A stretch of 64,000 nucleotides of DNA, from the NCBI GenBank assembly GCA_035578905.1, contig JAQJVL010000001.1, forward strand, positions 558,001 through 622,000. Direction: 5' to 3'. Of this stretch, positions 23,185 through 36,009 are shown in pieces. The number at the start of each line of letters is the position of its first letter. Within the stretch, counting starts at the first letter, position 1. This DNA comes from Stictocephala bisonia (Eukaryota > Arthropoda > Insecta > Hemiptera > Membracidae). A program made the position numbers and the translations under genes. The notes beneath the pieces are model-generated. The model ran no database searches. It was not told where the DNA came from and was given only the letters and a program-made list of their open reading frames with translations.

Positions 23185-23214
23185 AACCCGAGCAACGCCG
23201 GGTTTTGCTGCTAG
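23185..23214 (+). other. Helitron 3' terminus: hairpin plus CTAG
   Basis: An AACCC(G)/(C)GGGTT stem at 23185-23204, then TTGCTG and CTAG, followed by T. Helitrons insert between A and T and end CTRR after a short hairpin, so the boundary is well supported. Confidence 0.85.
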
Positions 23215-23232
23215 TAATTTATTAAAATCGAA

Positions 23233-24015
23233 GGGGTATTAAGCCCTCCTCACTCTTACATGTACAGTGGTATTTTCTCACTCGTACACCCTTACACGTA
23301 CAATGGTATTTACTCTACAACCCACCCTTTCATGAACAAGGAGTGGTATTTGCCCACCCACCTGACCTTACTGATTGAACAATTTGTCTGTACTCACGGC
23401 CAGTGACAGCTGGACGTAGGTGAGGAGTGAAGAGGGGGCTCTTTTATGAAAACATTATGTATACATAACCATTTGCCTTGAAAAAGTATCACATCTCAAT
23501 AATTATTATCAGTTGATGTTTATTATTGAAACATTTGTTAGTAATATGGTTAGTAGCAACACTGCCTCGTGTCCAGACTAATAGTTCACTTTGTACACAA
23601 ACATTGGTATTTACTCACCCGCTCACCCATACACGTACAGTGGTATTTACTCACCCGCTCACCCATACACGTACATTGGTATTTACTCACCCGCTCACCC
23701 ATACACGTACATTGGTATTTACTCACCTGCTCACCCATACACGTACATTGGTATTTACTCACCCGCTCACCCATACACGTACATTGGTATTTACTCACCC
23801 ACTCACCCATACACGTACATTGGTATTTACTCACCTGCTCACCCATACACGTACATTGGTATTTACTCACCCGCTCACCCATACACGTACATTGGTATTT
23901 ACTCACCCGCTCACCCATACACGTACATTGGTATTTACTCACCCGCTCACCCATACACGTACATTGCTATATACTCACCTGCTCACCTATACACGTACAG
24001 TGGTATTTACTCATC
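23233..24015 (+). repeat. 36-bp minisatellite, array 1
   Basis: Clean 36-bp units (CATACACGTACATTGGTATT... TACTCACCCGCTCACC) run from about 23600 to 24010, about 11 copies with few changes. Degenerate, spaced copies extend back to about 23250. Because 36 is a multiple of 3 and the unit lacks stops, three frames on the plus strand and one on the minus stay open; these are not taken as genes. It begins just after the Helitron end. Confidence 0.95.
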
Positions 24016-24046
24016 CGCCATTTGTACGCCGCTTTAAATTCTTTAA

Positions 24047-24240
24047 AAAATACACGATATTTAACATAAATACTACGAAACAATTGAAACTACATAATTT
24101 CGAGGAGTATTAAAAATAATAATTACATTGAGTTATTAAAATAAGGATGCAAATAATCCACAATCACAAATAAGACAATTGTTATAAAAATAATAAACAA
24201 GTCACGGCCACGTTTTTTATACATGACTAACTAAGATAGA
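24047..24240 (+). repeat. Dispersed repeat, paralogue of 30020-30200
   Basis: Shares, in order, ACACGATAT, CATAAATACTA, GGAGTATTAAAAATAA, AATCCACAATCA and an AACTAAGA end with 30020-30200. It is non-coding. It follows the 36-bp array here but not at 30 kb. Confidence 0.6.
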
Positions 24241-24249
24241 TTATGTATT

Positions 24250-24450
24250 TTATGGCGCATCTTTTAAGTATGCAACCGTAAATATTCTATTACTATTCCG
24301 ATCATCTTCCATAACTGAAGTTGCAGCAATACTTGGGCTTATTGATGGCTTACCTATTGCCAAGTATTGAAGTCGTCTGTAATACAACTCCTCACGAAGT
24401 CTGGTAGTTACTAAATATACAGGATAGAATGATTTATGTAATCTAAACAA
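24250..24450 (-). other. Unidentified 66-codon open frame
   Basis: The frame starts MFRLHKSFYPVYLVTTRLRE and includes LYYRRLQYLAIGKPSISPS. I recognise no family. It could be a relic of a larger coding region or chance. There is no supporting promoter or splice structure. Confidence 0.2.
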
Positions 24451-26160
24451 TTATAATTACAACAATTCCCTACTGGAATGTAGAAGCATAGCTGAATCTT
24501 AGATTAAAAATACAGAAAACAACGTTGATGCATTAAAGAATTATCAAACAAGAAACTATCACACGGTAAAATGAAACATAATCAAACGGAAAATATAAAT
24601 AACTAAATGCTCAACCATTTTCTCCCAGAAATTAACGAATATGCCAGCATATTCATCCTTATAAATTACGTGAAGAATTTTTTTGTCAACTCAACTTCTC
24701 CCTTTTTTCTTGAACAATTCAAACGGTTGAGGTGTCAAAATACTTGTATCGTAGATGTGCAATGAGGTCTTACTTCTTCTATAGTTTTACCCTCAAGAGT
24801 ATGGGAAACCCTCAAATACGTTTTTCAGCCATAAGAATAACATGGAGAGAGATTTACATGAATCGAAGAGTAACATATGTCCAAATGTAAATAATGGTTA
24901 CAAAAATGTGTTTATAGCTGTTTAAATGTAAACAATGGTGTTTTTAATATTGAGGAGGTAAGATGTTTCAATATTTTATACCAGGGAGGATTGTAAACAT
25001 ATTTTTATTCACACTCAACTGTAGGGCTCCACTCTACTGGACTTGAAGATTCCAATGGTAATCTGAAGGAGTTATTTTGTTATTTAATTTATTTAATTAA
25101 TCTTCACCTATTAAATAAAAACTAATGAAATAAACACGTTTGAAATAGACTTAGTAGTAGCATTAGGTTTTACTATTAATAAACAGTTAGAAAGAAACGT
25201 GTGTGTGAGTGATATTTTGTACAGTACTACTATTTGTAGTCAAAAGTCAAAGGCCGAGGTGTAATGAGCACGTCAAGCGAGCTAGGTCTCTCCTAGTTTT
25301 ATAATATTACCATATTTATTACTTTTAATACAATATTCATTTTAATATCTTTGCCAAATTAAAAAAATATACATGTAACCTGATTTATAAGGTATATTGT
25401 ATTTAACAAATTAATAAGTAATACAAAATTTAACTATAATGATTTGTCGATAGTTTTTTCTACTTAATTATAGTATAATAAACATAATAGCATTTAGTTT
25501 TACTTTTAATTTTATTTTGACGAAATTTTAATACACTTTCTTTTATTAGTAAATTAAACACTGCTACGTAGTTATTCGTTTAATTATTCACATTAAATCT
25601 GTGAGTCTCGAGGTTGGCACTTATAGTACACATTCAATATTTATTGGTTGCTAATAAGTGCAGTAGTTTCATGCTTTTTAGGTTTATTTCATAGTGTTTA
25701 GTTTAAAAAAGTGATTGTATATTTTATTAATTTTTTCGTTGTCCAATGTTTGAAAATAACTTCATTTCATGTTATTTTTATCGGATTTCATTGGATTTTT
25801 AGTGTTTATTGCAATTAATGTGAAACAATTGTACATAAATTTGAAATAATTTATCGGTAAAACAAACTTAGACGTCATGAAATGCAAGTTTACATAAATT
25901 ATAAATACAAGATAATATTTACAAAAGTGGAGATTAATTTGGTAAACCACACTTACCGACTTTAGGCTAAACTTTGTAGTGTTTGCAAAAATCGAAAACA
26001 AAATTATAAATTTTTATTTTTTATTTACATTATGCTGTTGGATACTTTGACATGATCGTTCTCACACATTTTATTTCTGCATAATATACTAAATGGTAAG
26101 ATAACATGTGTGCAAAAACGTTTGCTAATCATTATTTATTACGCCTAGTGAATTGTATTG
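24451..26160. other. AT-rich stretch without a recognisable gene
   Basis: Only short frames, such as 25762-26001 on the minus strand, which is very Phe/Asn/Lys-rich as expected from AT-rich noise. Confidence 0.45.
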
Positions 26161-26168
26161 GGGCATGA

Positions 26169-26818
26169 TACAGGGCGTCTTTTTAAAATGGGCCACCATC
26201 GTGATCTTGGAAACCATAAGTCTGACAAAAAACTTTAAATCGAGAACCAACCCTTGTTTTTAGGGACTATTACAAATATACAATTTCAAACTAAAAAAAA
26301 GCTGCTGCCTTTTTCCAATATGGCGGCCAACTTTGTTTTTTTATAGACCATCCCGCATTTTATAACTGTTTTAGATCAAAATAGTAATTTTAAAAATTTT
26401 ATTCTTGGATTTTTTTCGATATATTGCTTAATAACGTAGATATTAGAGCTCAACATTTTCAGATTCCTTATGGAGAACGTATTGAGAAAAAAAGTTGTAT
26501 AAAAATATACACTATGAATATAATCGGCAAACATTTGGAAAATGTATGCCTATCTATTCTTTTTTGACGATACAACAGCATAGTGTATTAAATTATAATA
26601 CACAGAAATTTATAAGAAATTTCTTACTATTTCGTAACAGAGAAATTGATGTTGGCAGCACTGTTACCATTACCAGCTGTTTAAGTCAACTTCCACCAGT
26701 ACAGGTCGACAGCTGTATTAGAAGTTGACTTAAACAACTGTTTATGGTAAACATTTTGTCAGAATTATGGTTACCAAGATCACAATGGTGGCCCATTTAA
26801 TAAAAAATGCACCCTGTA
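26169..26818. mobile_element. Foldback/TIR element of about 650 bp with TACAGGG ends
   Basis: The left end (26169-26228) and right end (26755-26818) are inverted repeats sharing TACAGGG(C/T)G, then AAATGGGCCACCAT and GTGATCTTGG. TA is present at both tips and may be the target duplication. An inner inverted pair (GTTTAAGTCAACTTC and its complement, about 26675-26745) lies near the right arm. The interior has no transposase, so it is non-autonomous. Confidence 0.65.
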
Positions 26819-26960
26819 TATTCCTTTGAAATTAAATTGGTGCTATTCATAAGACATCATAATAAACATATTTATATGGATTGCATGGTAGCTACATCCA
26901 ATGATCTATATCTTAAAGTTTGTGTACACAGATTTATATATTTGTATCATATTATTTATT

Positions 26961-28024
26961 GAATCGCTAAGCTTGAAGGTTATGGAATATGGGGATCCCT
27001 TCTGCAATGGTTGAAGAGCTACTTAACTGATCGTTCTTTGATCGTTAAGTGTGACGGTGGCGTATCTCAGCCTTTTCCCGCAATATCTGGTGTGCCGCAG
27101 GGATCTCACTTGGGCCCACTGCTTTTTTTGTTATTCATTAATGACATAACCAGTGTAATTCCTTGCAAGTCGCTGCTCTTCGCTGATGATATCAAGATTT
27201 TTAACATGGTGTCTTCTCTACAGGATCATGAGGACCTTCAACTTTCTCTCGATGGAATAAATCAATGGTGCAGTTCAAACGCCATGGAGCTAAATGTATC
27301 AAAATGTTTTGTAATTTCTTTTACTCGTAACACTACAGCCAAAACCTTCGATTACCACATCAGTGGATCACTGCTTCGGGTGGTGGAGAAAATAAGAGAT
27401 CTTGGTGTCATTATGACACCTTCTCTCAGCCCATACGAACACCTCATGTATATTTCTTGTAAGGCCTCTTCTCTGCTTGGGTTCATAATTAGAGCAAGTC
27501 AAGATTTCAAATCTCCTCATACACTCGTTGTTTTGTATAAGGCCCTTGTGCGCCCCTTGTTGGAGTACTGTTCAATATTTTGGTCGCCCTACCAGGCAGG
27601 GCACATTGGGCTTATCAACAGGATACAATTGCGCCTATTGAGAATTCTAGGAGTGAAACTAGGTTACAATTATCTGGATACCCCTGTAGCGGAGGTCGGT
27701 GAGATGTATGGTTTGCAGCCTCTTCATGTGAGAAGGAAGTACATGGATCTCCTCTTTCTGCATAAACTGGTAAATGGAATCTTGGACTGTCCCTCACTGT
27801 TGTCTGATATCGATATTTCAATTCCCAGAGGCACAAGGTCAAAGTCAACTTTCCTGAGAAGATTTCGGCCAACGAACTATGCCGCCAACCACGGTATCAC
27901 TAGACTCTTGAGGTTGGGGAGTGAAGCCACATATATTGATTTCTTCAATGAAAGTCCAAAGTCACTACGCAAGAAGTATCTTGCACAGGTGGGCATTGAC
28001 TTCCCTCATATGCACAGTAATTAA
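26961..28024 (+). CDS. LINE reverse transcriptase, C-terminal part (5'-truncated)
   Basis: The frame is open without any ATG from about 26961; the first ATG is at 27011 (337 codons). It carries SYLTDRS, then SGVPQGSHLGPLLFLLFIND (RT motif B) and LLFADDIKIF (motif C with both Asp intact). Further on are IRDLGVIMTPSLSPYEH (the LGV block), LLEYCSIFWSPY, then RIQLRLLRILG, the C-terminal region of Jockey-type ORF2. The N-terminal RT motifs and the endonuclease are missing, so it cannot retrotranspose. It has no internal stop, unlike all other LINE copies here. Confidence 0.9.
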
Positions 28025-28074
28025 TTATTTCATTCACCTACATTATTGAAATCACACAACACGACATCACTTAT

Positions 28075-28140
28075 TATTGTTGTTTATTATTATTATTATT
28101 GTTATTTATTATTATTATTATTGTTATTGTTGTTATGAAT
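28075..28140. repeat. ATT-rich simple repeat in the LINE copy C 3' UTR
   Basis: Imperfect TTATTATTATTG runs just after the stop codon of the LINE. Confidence 0.85.
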
Positions 28141-28416
28141 TATTAATTCTATTTCTGTTATGTTGCTTAGAGACTCTATTAAGGATTGTTAGTCTTTTGT
28201 TATATATGCACACATACTCGCCAGTACTTACTGTGTTCTGAGTTAAATATATTGTTGTTTTTTGTAGTTATGTAAGTCATTGTCGAACTCGAAATGCTAA
28301 ATGTTACTTTTTGCCATCTTGATTGTTGTGTTTGTATTAATGCACTATAATTATGTTAATGATTGTATTTATAACTGTATATAAGTTTTGTAAAAATGGT
28401 GGAACCGTTGAACCAA

Positions 28417-28437
28417 TAAATAAATAAATAAATAAAT
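28417..28437. repeat. AAAT tail of LINE copy C
   Basis: Five AAAT-type units end the element, comparable to the ATTT-type tail of LINE copy B. Confidence 0.8.
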
Positions 28438-29210
28438 TCACTAATTATCTTCAATAAAATTAGTTTTATTGCCATTTTAAAAAGTAAATGATAACATTAT
28501 TACTATATTTTACATTTCCGTGTAAAATTATTGACTATTAACTTTATTATCAGTTAATTTGCGTATATATCCCCTTTTTATTATTCTTAGGGCCCAAAAG
28601 GTAATTTTTATACGTTTTTGTAAATGTTTTTATTGTTGCATATTGAGAGAATAACAGTGACTGTAATTTTCTAAAAAATAACAGTTGTTTTATTTGTAGC
28701 CTATATGAGCACCCACTAGTGAATATTTTACGATTAGTTGGGGGACCGATCATGTGCAATTGTATAAATGGTTTTAATGTTGTTGGATATTATTTCAATG
28801 TTCTTGAATTTTTTTATCGTTGACATAATTTTACTATCTGTTACCCGTAAAATTTGTTTGTTTGTTTTCTCTTTGTTGTTTATCATTTTCTATTGTTATA
28901 TTCACAATGTATACATTAATGACTCATTCTGTTTGATACTATTGTTGTTAGGCCTATACATTTAAAATTTTACAACATCATATAATGTAGTTCTGTCTTG
29001 GCCTTCTGATTTAATCCAACTTTGTCAATGCATGTAAATTTAATTCGATTTGATTTATATATTTTAAAATCAACGATAATATAGTTGTGTTGAGTTATTG
29101 TATATGCATCAATATGGCTACGTGCGTGCTTTTATCAACCAGAAACTGAGCGACTCCGAGGTTGGTATTTCCCATAACATTCGGTAAATAACCGACTACC
29201 AAAGAAGTAT
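28438..29210. other. No gene recognised
   Basis: Short hydrophobic frames (28550-28759 minus, 28768-28965 plus) look like AT-rich noise. Confidence 0.45.
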
Positions 29211-29214
29211 TATA

Positions 29215-29420
29215 TAGAATGTTTGGGTTAGAGGAGTGGAGAGAGCGCGGCGGCGGGTTGACATGCGCGTCGCGACGTGCTCTCACTTCAGTGTTCAGTC
29301 GTAACCGGGCCTTGGACGCGTACCTACACCTCCCGTAGCCCTGGGCCTACGTAACCTCGGTAGGTGATACCGGTACACGCTACTATAGTGCAGTGTTGGT
29401 GGCAATGTGTGTTTGTGCAG
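29215..29420. promoter_or_regulatory. CpG-rich island, possible promoter or untranslated first exon
   Basis: A sharp local rise in GC and CpG (for example GCGCGGCGGCGG and CGCGTCGCGACG) in otherwise AT-rich DNA. TTCAGTGTTCAGTCG at about 29288-29302 contains two arthropod initiator matches. CGGTAGGTGAT at about 29358 could be a splice donor. No TATA box and no clear downstream exon were found. Confidence 0.3.
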
Positions 29421-30019
29421 TGTCAGTTTAATTTGTCCACACCTATATCATTGGATAACAATTGCAGTATGTATGTAACACAAGCCTAACCTTACAATTG
29501 CAATGGGTTACACATTGTTTTACCAATTTTCAATCAATATTTAATTTAAATTGTCAACATTTGTTCAGGTCCCTTCTGTTATTATTGACCATGCCGTAAT
29601 CCCAGCAGGTTATGTAGTACTCCTAGTATTATTCACTTTAAATACTGGCATCTCTCTATTGGAACAATGGTTTTTGTCTGTTATGGTGGTAAATTAAAAT
29701 AACCATTTGGAGAATAAGCTAGATAAGTATTAAATATATCAACAATAGTAACAATACGTCTTTCGAAACATTTATTTTTAGTGTTTATTTGATAATTTTG
29801 ATTCAATTTATTTTGTTTCATATTTCAGGTTTTACCGCTCTCAATAAACCATATTTAATTACTAACTATAAGAATAACTAATAATGCCAAATGTAAGCGA
29901 TATGATAATGACAATACTTTTACATATATATTAAGGAAGGTCAAGCGAATATTGATAAATCAGTCATAATTAGAAAAGTACTACTTTTGAAATTTAAATA
30001 TTCAAGTATTCATGATGAA
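29421..30019. other. AT-rich stretch without a recognisable gene
   Basis: No coding relic or repeat array was recognised. Confidence 0.4.
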
Positions 30020-30200
30020 AACAATACACGATATGCAACATAAATACTAGGAAATAATAAGAACTATATGAATGCAAGGAGTATTAAAAATAAAATAATA
30101 ATTTAGAAATAATGGGGCATTACTAATCCACAATCATAACCAATAAGATAACACCAAAACATAGCCTATTACGTATAACTAAGACACACGTCACACCAAA
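30020..30200 (+). repeat. Dispersed repeat, paralogue of 24047-24240
   Basis: Aligned by eye with the copy at 24 kb (ACACGATAT, CATAAATACTA, GGAGTATTAAAAATAA, AATCCACAATCA). It is followed by a GC-richer patch (about 30300-30420) with no recognised identity. Confidence 0.6.
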
Positions 30201-33200
30201 ATATTGCACAATTCACGTAACTTAAACTCACACCCAACACTTGGAAGGTATCGATTGATCGAGTGCTGCCAATGGTTTATAAAATGTTATATTCAATCGG
30301 AATGCGAAAGTAGAGGGCTGGGAGCCACGCTGTGAGAGGTTGGTTTCAAGGGCGAGTTGTGCGCCTCCTCACCATTCCTCACACTTACACATTTTCCCTG
30401 CCACTCTTGAAACATATAGCCAGCCGTACGAATGGATTTACGCTCCTTCTTCTTGGCATTGTGGTTAGTCAAACGTTAAAGTAGTCAAACTTCAAAATAA
30501 AAACTTCATTTATTTAATTACTTATATGTTATAATTTCCAACCAAACATATTATTTATGTATTCTTTCGTTCATTACGAGTCTTAGTAATAAATAAAAAA
30601 TATGCAACAATGCAAAATATATTGTATTTCGAATTAATTAAGTATCGATAGTATATAACATATTTAAACGTAATTTGAAATTTTTAAATATACAAACAAC
30701 ATTAAAAAAATATTTATTAGCATTATTCACATTGATAACAATAATAATATAGTATATCTTTTACATATATATTAAAAATGATAGGTGTAGCATATGTGTA
30801 GCTTTATTTTAAGCTTGTAGACCCTCTCATATTGCCTCAGGGAGACAAGCAGAGGGCCCCTGGAGTAACCAATTCAAAATATGAGGAAAGTGGTTGAAGT
30901 TTTTTAGTTTAGTTTTATTCCTTCTTAATTTCATTTTATAAATTGCTTGTACATTTATAAAACAGTATGTATAGCCTTGAAGAATTATTGTTGTATACTG
31001 AGGTATGTTAAAAGATTTCCTAAAATATTTATTTTTATAAATAAAAACTATCTATTTTAATTATTTTATATACAAAATATCAGTCAGTAAAAAATTATTG
31101 TTTTTACTTATATGTAAATACAACTTATCTGTACTATTAAGTCCTTTACATGCATTTATGAAATGAGCCCACATGTCTGAGAAGAAGATCCCTTCAATTA
31201 TATAAACTCATGTATTTTGTACATATTTCCAAACTTGCACACAAACTCATCCTTATATGTACGATATTTCATTTAGATGACACACACAAAGATAGACTCG
31301 CGTACTGTAGCAAATGAGGTTATAGATGTTTATTCGGAGATTTTAGTATAAGCTACTGTATGTAGACTAAGAAGGAAAATGTTTAATATGTAAATTAGTG
31401 GACGGATTATAAACAAAATTGTTGTTACAAACGATTAGTAATAATAACTGTCAAACTTAAGAAACCAATCTGTCAATAAATACTGCTATTAATATTTATT
31501 TATTCATAATAAATATGATATTTAGAGTTTCAAGAACATGATTTTATATGTTTACACAAAAGTTCCTAGTAGCAAAGAGAATTAAAAAATATAAGCAACA
31601 AGAAAACAAACTCGAAAGAAAAACATACAAAATGAAAGTATACAATTCTCGCAATGGGTATTATATACTTTGAGCAAAATCTACACCCGAAAAGAACGAT
31701 CTTAATCCAGCAATAAATATTTTATAATTGTAACATCTTTATACATTTATATAATAACGCCCTAAAAATGAGAAAACGCCTCAAAACTATAAAAATTAAA
31801 CAAAACAAACCAAAGAAATAAATAAATTACAAAGCAACATAGAAGTAAAATTAGATGTTAATTCGATAGAAATACTCGAAAATAGTACAAAGTAATACCT
31901 CAATAACAATATTGACTTGCTAATCATAAAAAAATAAGTATGTAAAGAATTATAGTCACTAAAACCCTTAATTATCGAAAATTATAATTGGAAAATAATG
32001 TTAAATCTCTTGAGTGAAAATTTTTCTATTGAGGTAGAATGTATTGAAATACATTATGAATGATTAAACAAATAAATAATATCCTTTCTACTTGTAAATA
32101 GGAGCGACAAGAGAAGCGTAATTATTTCCCGTTTCATAATTTACCGGAGCAGTTTACAGAGTTCAATAGGACAGCCTCTTTGTTCGATTAATTGGCCATT
32201 GTGAGAGTGAAGTTGGTCCGGAAAATATAATGGTTTTTAAATCTCGCATTACCTTGTTATTGCCGTAATATAATTGATTTACAAAATATTAATTGTAATC
32301 TCGTTTTGTATGTAGTTTGTATTACAGTATTTGTCTTTAACTCATACATTATTTATATATTCATACATTTACAAACAGTTAGGGACACTCATCACTTTTA
32401 CATGTGTTATAGAATAATTTACAATAGTAATTCTATAACATCTATTGTAAAAAATAAAAACACAAATTTATGAATAGTTTATGAAATAAATCGTTTTATT
32501 TCGTCAAATTATTGAATTATTTAAGCATTATATAGCTATTCTCAATATTTATAAGATTGGTTTGAGATCACTGATAAAAACGTTTTTCAGTAACATTTGT
32601 TTATCTATTAAAATAATAACTATATTAATACATTTATTTACAGAAATCTACACCTATGATAACTGTGTTTGAATTTACAAAAACACATTGTTCCTTCCTT
32701 CTACTTATCGAATACGAAATTAATGATTTGCTTTATGTAGAAAAATTATGTTTTTAAAAATTTAATTTTAATATATTTTTCAACAAAATAACAAAATAGT
32801 ATATATTCAAACTCTAATTCATATTTCATATAAAAAATTGAAAGAGTTTACTGCCCTTCATTCTTCTATGAGTTGATTTATTTGTTTATTTGGAATTGTA
32901 TGTATGCAATTTCTGAACTTCCTCGCGTTTCTATGTTCACCCATTCTGATCCACGTATTCTTTCGTTCTACGTGCTTTTTAATATATTGGAAAATTAAAA
33001 CGTGATAATTTATTATACATGGAGAAACTTATACTATCTTTAAATGTAGTATATTTGTGACAGCATATTTTATATTTTTTAAACAAATTATTCATGGTAC
33101 GGAACATTCTTAGTTGTGGTAACTGTTTATTGTTCATTTTATGTTTTTGAAAATATTTGTTAACATATAAAATCGTCAGAGAGCCAGGACATTATAAAAC

Positions 33201-35580
33201 TAACCAACGAATTAAATATTCATAAATTGTTCAAATTTATGCGTTTTGATTTTTACCTCTCAGCTATAAACATTAAAATAACATAAGCCAGGCTCTTAAA
33301 AGAATTCTCATCAAATTGAATTTATTGAGTTCACCTCTTTAAATATAGAGTACATAAACAAAACTAGGTTAGTTCACTAATCTTCTACTAACTTTTAAAT
33401 TAGATGACGCAAGAAGCTTACTTCTTTAAAAGAACAGAGGTTCATTGCATTCAAAGTTATCTTCTTTTAGTTCAAAAAAACCGAATTAGTTCATAAATAT
33501 TACCACCACTAACGATATTAATTTTTTTTACATTTTTTAACTACAATTGGTTGATAATGTAATAGTTACTATAGTGAAAAAACTTTGTTCTCACATGGAA
33601 TTAAGCAAAATAATGATTTTAAATAGCGAAATATCATATCAATTATAATATCTTTTATTTAGAAGAAGTGAATTGATTTAACCAAATATTTTATTTAATT
33701 ATTACTTTCATACGTTCATTCTCAAATATTAATTTATCCTATCAATTATATAATATCATGATAAGGGGAAACCCGTATCGTAAAACGAGCGTAGATCTAG
33801 GGAGGGTTACAGAATGTCTAAATTAGCTCAAATGTAACGTGAGTTTTACAGGCTACGTATACAGTTTGTGATATTTATAAACAAATTTACAAAATATCAT
33901 ATGATTATTTTGGTCCCTCTCAGAAAGCCCATATAATATTTTAACAAAATATAATTTTATATAAAACTGTTTGTCAATAATATAGAATTTGGTAACTAAA
34001 TGAATTTGTGAAAGTGATATACATCCTAAACAATTATGTCATTTTTATTTATATGTATAATTGGCTTAACTTAAATCTGTTAACATTTGAGTATGTCAAT
34101 GTTAAATATAAAATACATATTTACCACTATGTCATCGTCTTTTAGTAAATCATCGCATATTAGGAAGTAGATAAGCGGCTTTAAAGGCGCGCTTAATTTT
34201 TCTCTCATCGTGTACGCGCACCGAACGATAATGCTTCCTTGAAATCGAACACTTCTACTTACATAGTTTGACAAATATACTACAGCCATAGTAATCGTAA
34301 TATTTTTAAAATTCTTTAAAGAGATACATTTTTCCGAGTTATTTTGGATGATGGGTCAGGGTCTTCTTTACAAAACGATCACCAGATCCAACATTCTTAA
34401 AATACGTTATGTGAAATTAATGTTGGTTAAATAGGTTAGGGTATTTAAGTTAGGTTATGTTACGTTTACGTGGTCGAGCGGCAGGTCGAAGGTATAGCCT
34501 CGACAACTGAACTCTAACTTTTGTAAGGTTACTGTTCATGTTTTTCATTTCCTGTAATTTTGTGTCAACATATTTGGATACATCACACTCACTTGCAAGT
34601 CCAGTGTTCAAAGAAAATCATTAAAAGTGGAAGTCATTTTGTGGAAAAGCTACGGGGTTAATTGCGTGTGCTGAAAAAAACTCTTCGTGATAAATCTTGT
34701 TATACGGACAAATGAATACTATTGTCTAAGTAAATTGTTGCGATGGTTATACTTGTTTCATTAAAAAGGGGCTGATCCGGTTTGCGTAATCTGTTTAGCA
34801 TGGTCTTAGAAAAAAAATGTTTATATCTTTAAATGTTGACCAATAAATGTGAAATTTTTAGGTTAGGTTTGTAATATTTTTCTTCACAGAAACAAAAAAA
34901 TATATATAGTTTAATTTTTTCCACTAAACACATTTTTAAAAGGTTTTAATTGGATAATTCTGTTGTTTCTTGAAATATCTTTAATATTAAAAATTTCCCT
35001 AGCTGCTAGGCACCAGAAAAGTAACAAGAACTAAAATTATACCAGTATTAAACGAATTAAATGTTTTTAGGAAGATTTTAATGATAAAATCTGAAACTAT
35101 AGTTCTTATTACAGTAATATTGATAAAAAGTTACAAGTTCTAACATAATAATTTTAGTTTAGGCACGCAGATGTGGTGAAAATTCGGTACCTGTAGCCCT
35201 AATAGTTTTTTAAATATCATGTAAATAGTAAAAAAACTATTTTCGGAAAAGTTCTAATGATCATAAAAGTATCCTAAAATCGCTATGAACCAGCTTTAAA
35301 TTCTTATTCATAACTTACTCAAAAAATCAAAACTTTTATAAACGTTTAGGAATAAACGTATAGTATTAAAAAAAATAAAAAAATATGAAAAACGTCTTTT
35401 TTACTGGATAACAGTAACAGTACCCCAAACAGTTTTCAAAAAAATCACTCACATATCCTAAACAAAATAATGCCCAAGCAAAAACTTTCTGTTAATCTTT
35501 CATCGTGAACTCACAATGGACTTTCACATTTAAAAATTGCATCAGTAAATTTATGAATAACTAAAGACCTAAGTAAGCAC
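30201..35580. other. Long AT-rich stretch without a recognisable gene
   Basis: No LINE motif, array or long inverted repeat was recognised. The minus frame at 34080-34289 resembles nothing known. A GTGGTCGAGCGGCAGG at about 34472 looks like a tRNA A box, but no B box follows. Confidence 0.4.
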
Positions 35581-35601
35581 TTTGATATTAACAGAATATA
35601 G

Positions 35602-35642
35602 TTTATTGTTTTATGGTGCAGTTCATTTCTGCACCATAAAAC
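35602..35642. repeat. Short hairpin
   Basis: GTTTTATGGTGCAG and its reverse complement flank a short loop, forming a perfect 14-bp stem. Confidence 0.7.
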
Positions 35643-35734
35643 ACTTGAGAACATGGCGATTAAATATTACATAACAAAGAAACGATAATTTTTTTGAACA
35701 TAAAGATATGGTTACTCCTACAATAGCACTGTGA

Positions 35735-35880
35735 AGTTATATTGCGTTGATGGTTCCCTGGGCTCAAATATGAACATACATTAAAATGTATTTATTGTTC
35801 AACTGAGAAAAAAGACAGTAACTGTTCAAGTTGATTCCTTGGGGTGAAATATAACTGTGCATTAGCATATATTTATTGTT
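35735..35880 (+). repeat. Diverged two-copy direct duplication
   Basis: Two copies about 85 bp apart share TTCC(C/T)TGGG, AAATAT.AAC and TATTTATTGTTC. Confidence 0.45.
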
Positions 35881-36009
35881 CTTAAGAACAACTATAGTAG
35901 CTCTTTAGAAAAAAATGTTTAATGCACACACAACTCTACTAGAAAATCTATATTTTTTAGTTACATAAAGCATATATTTATAGTTTATTATGAAGCATTA
36001 CTTGCTACT

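Larger units (their letters stand above)
20775..23214 (+). mobile_element. Internally deleted, non-autonomous Helitron
   Basis: The 3' end is diagnostic: a short hairpin (AACCC...GGGTT, 23185-23204), six bases, then CTAG (23211-23214) followed by T, fitting the CTRR/T rule for Helitrons. Inside, 22052-22849 encodes the N-terminal zinc-finger-type region joined to the C-terminal end of the Pif1-like helicase. The Rep nuclease and most of the helicase are missing. Upstream lie two tandem arrays, heat-shock-element-like then promoter-like. The 5' end is not certain; 20775, where a TC follows A just after the AT microsatellite, is one option. Confidence 0.8.
26955..28437 (+). mobile_element. 5'-truncated LINE, copy C (youngest-looking)
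   Basis: RT coding begins abruptly at about 26960 (AKLEGYGIWGSLLQW) and runs open to 28024. A 3' UTR with ATT-rich simple repeats (28075-28140) and an AAAT-type tail (28417-28437) follow. This is a typical 5'-truncated insertion. No duplication of the target site was identified. Confidence 0.85.

Noticed and set aside
23600..24010. CRISPR-like regular array
   Set aside because: Units are contiguous 36-bp copies with no unique spacers, and the genome is eukaryotic.
23526..24113. Four long overlapping frames (up to 195 codons) on both strands
   Set aside because: They are the 36-bp minisatellite read in different frames. The unit length is a multiple of three and lacks stops, with no domain or start context.
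34420..34500. Possible TTAGG telomeric repeats and a tRNA A box
   Set aside because: Only two adjacent TTAGG units, and no B box or cloverleaf after GTGGTCGAGCGG.
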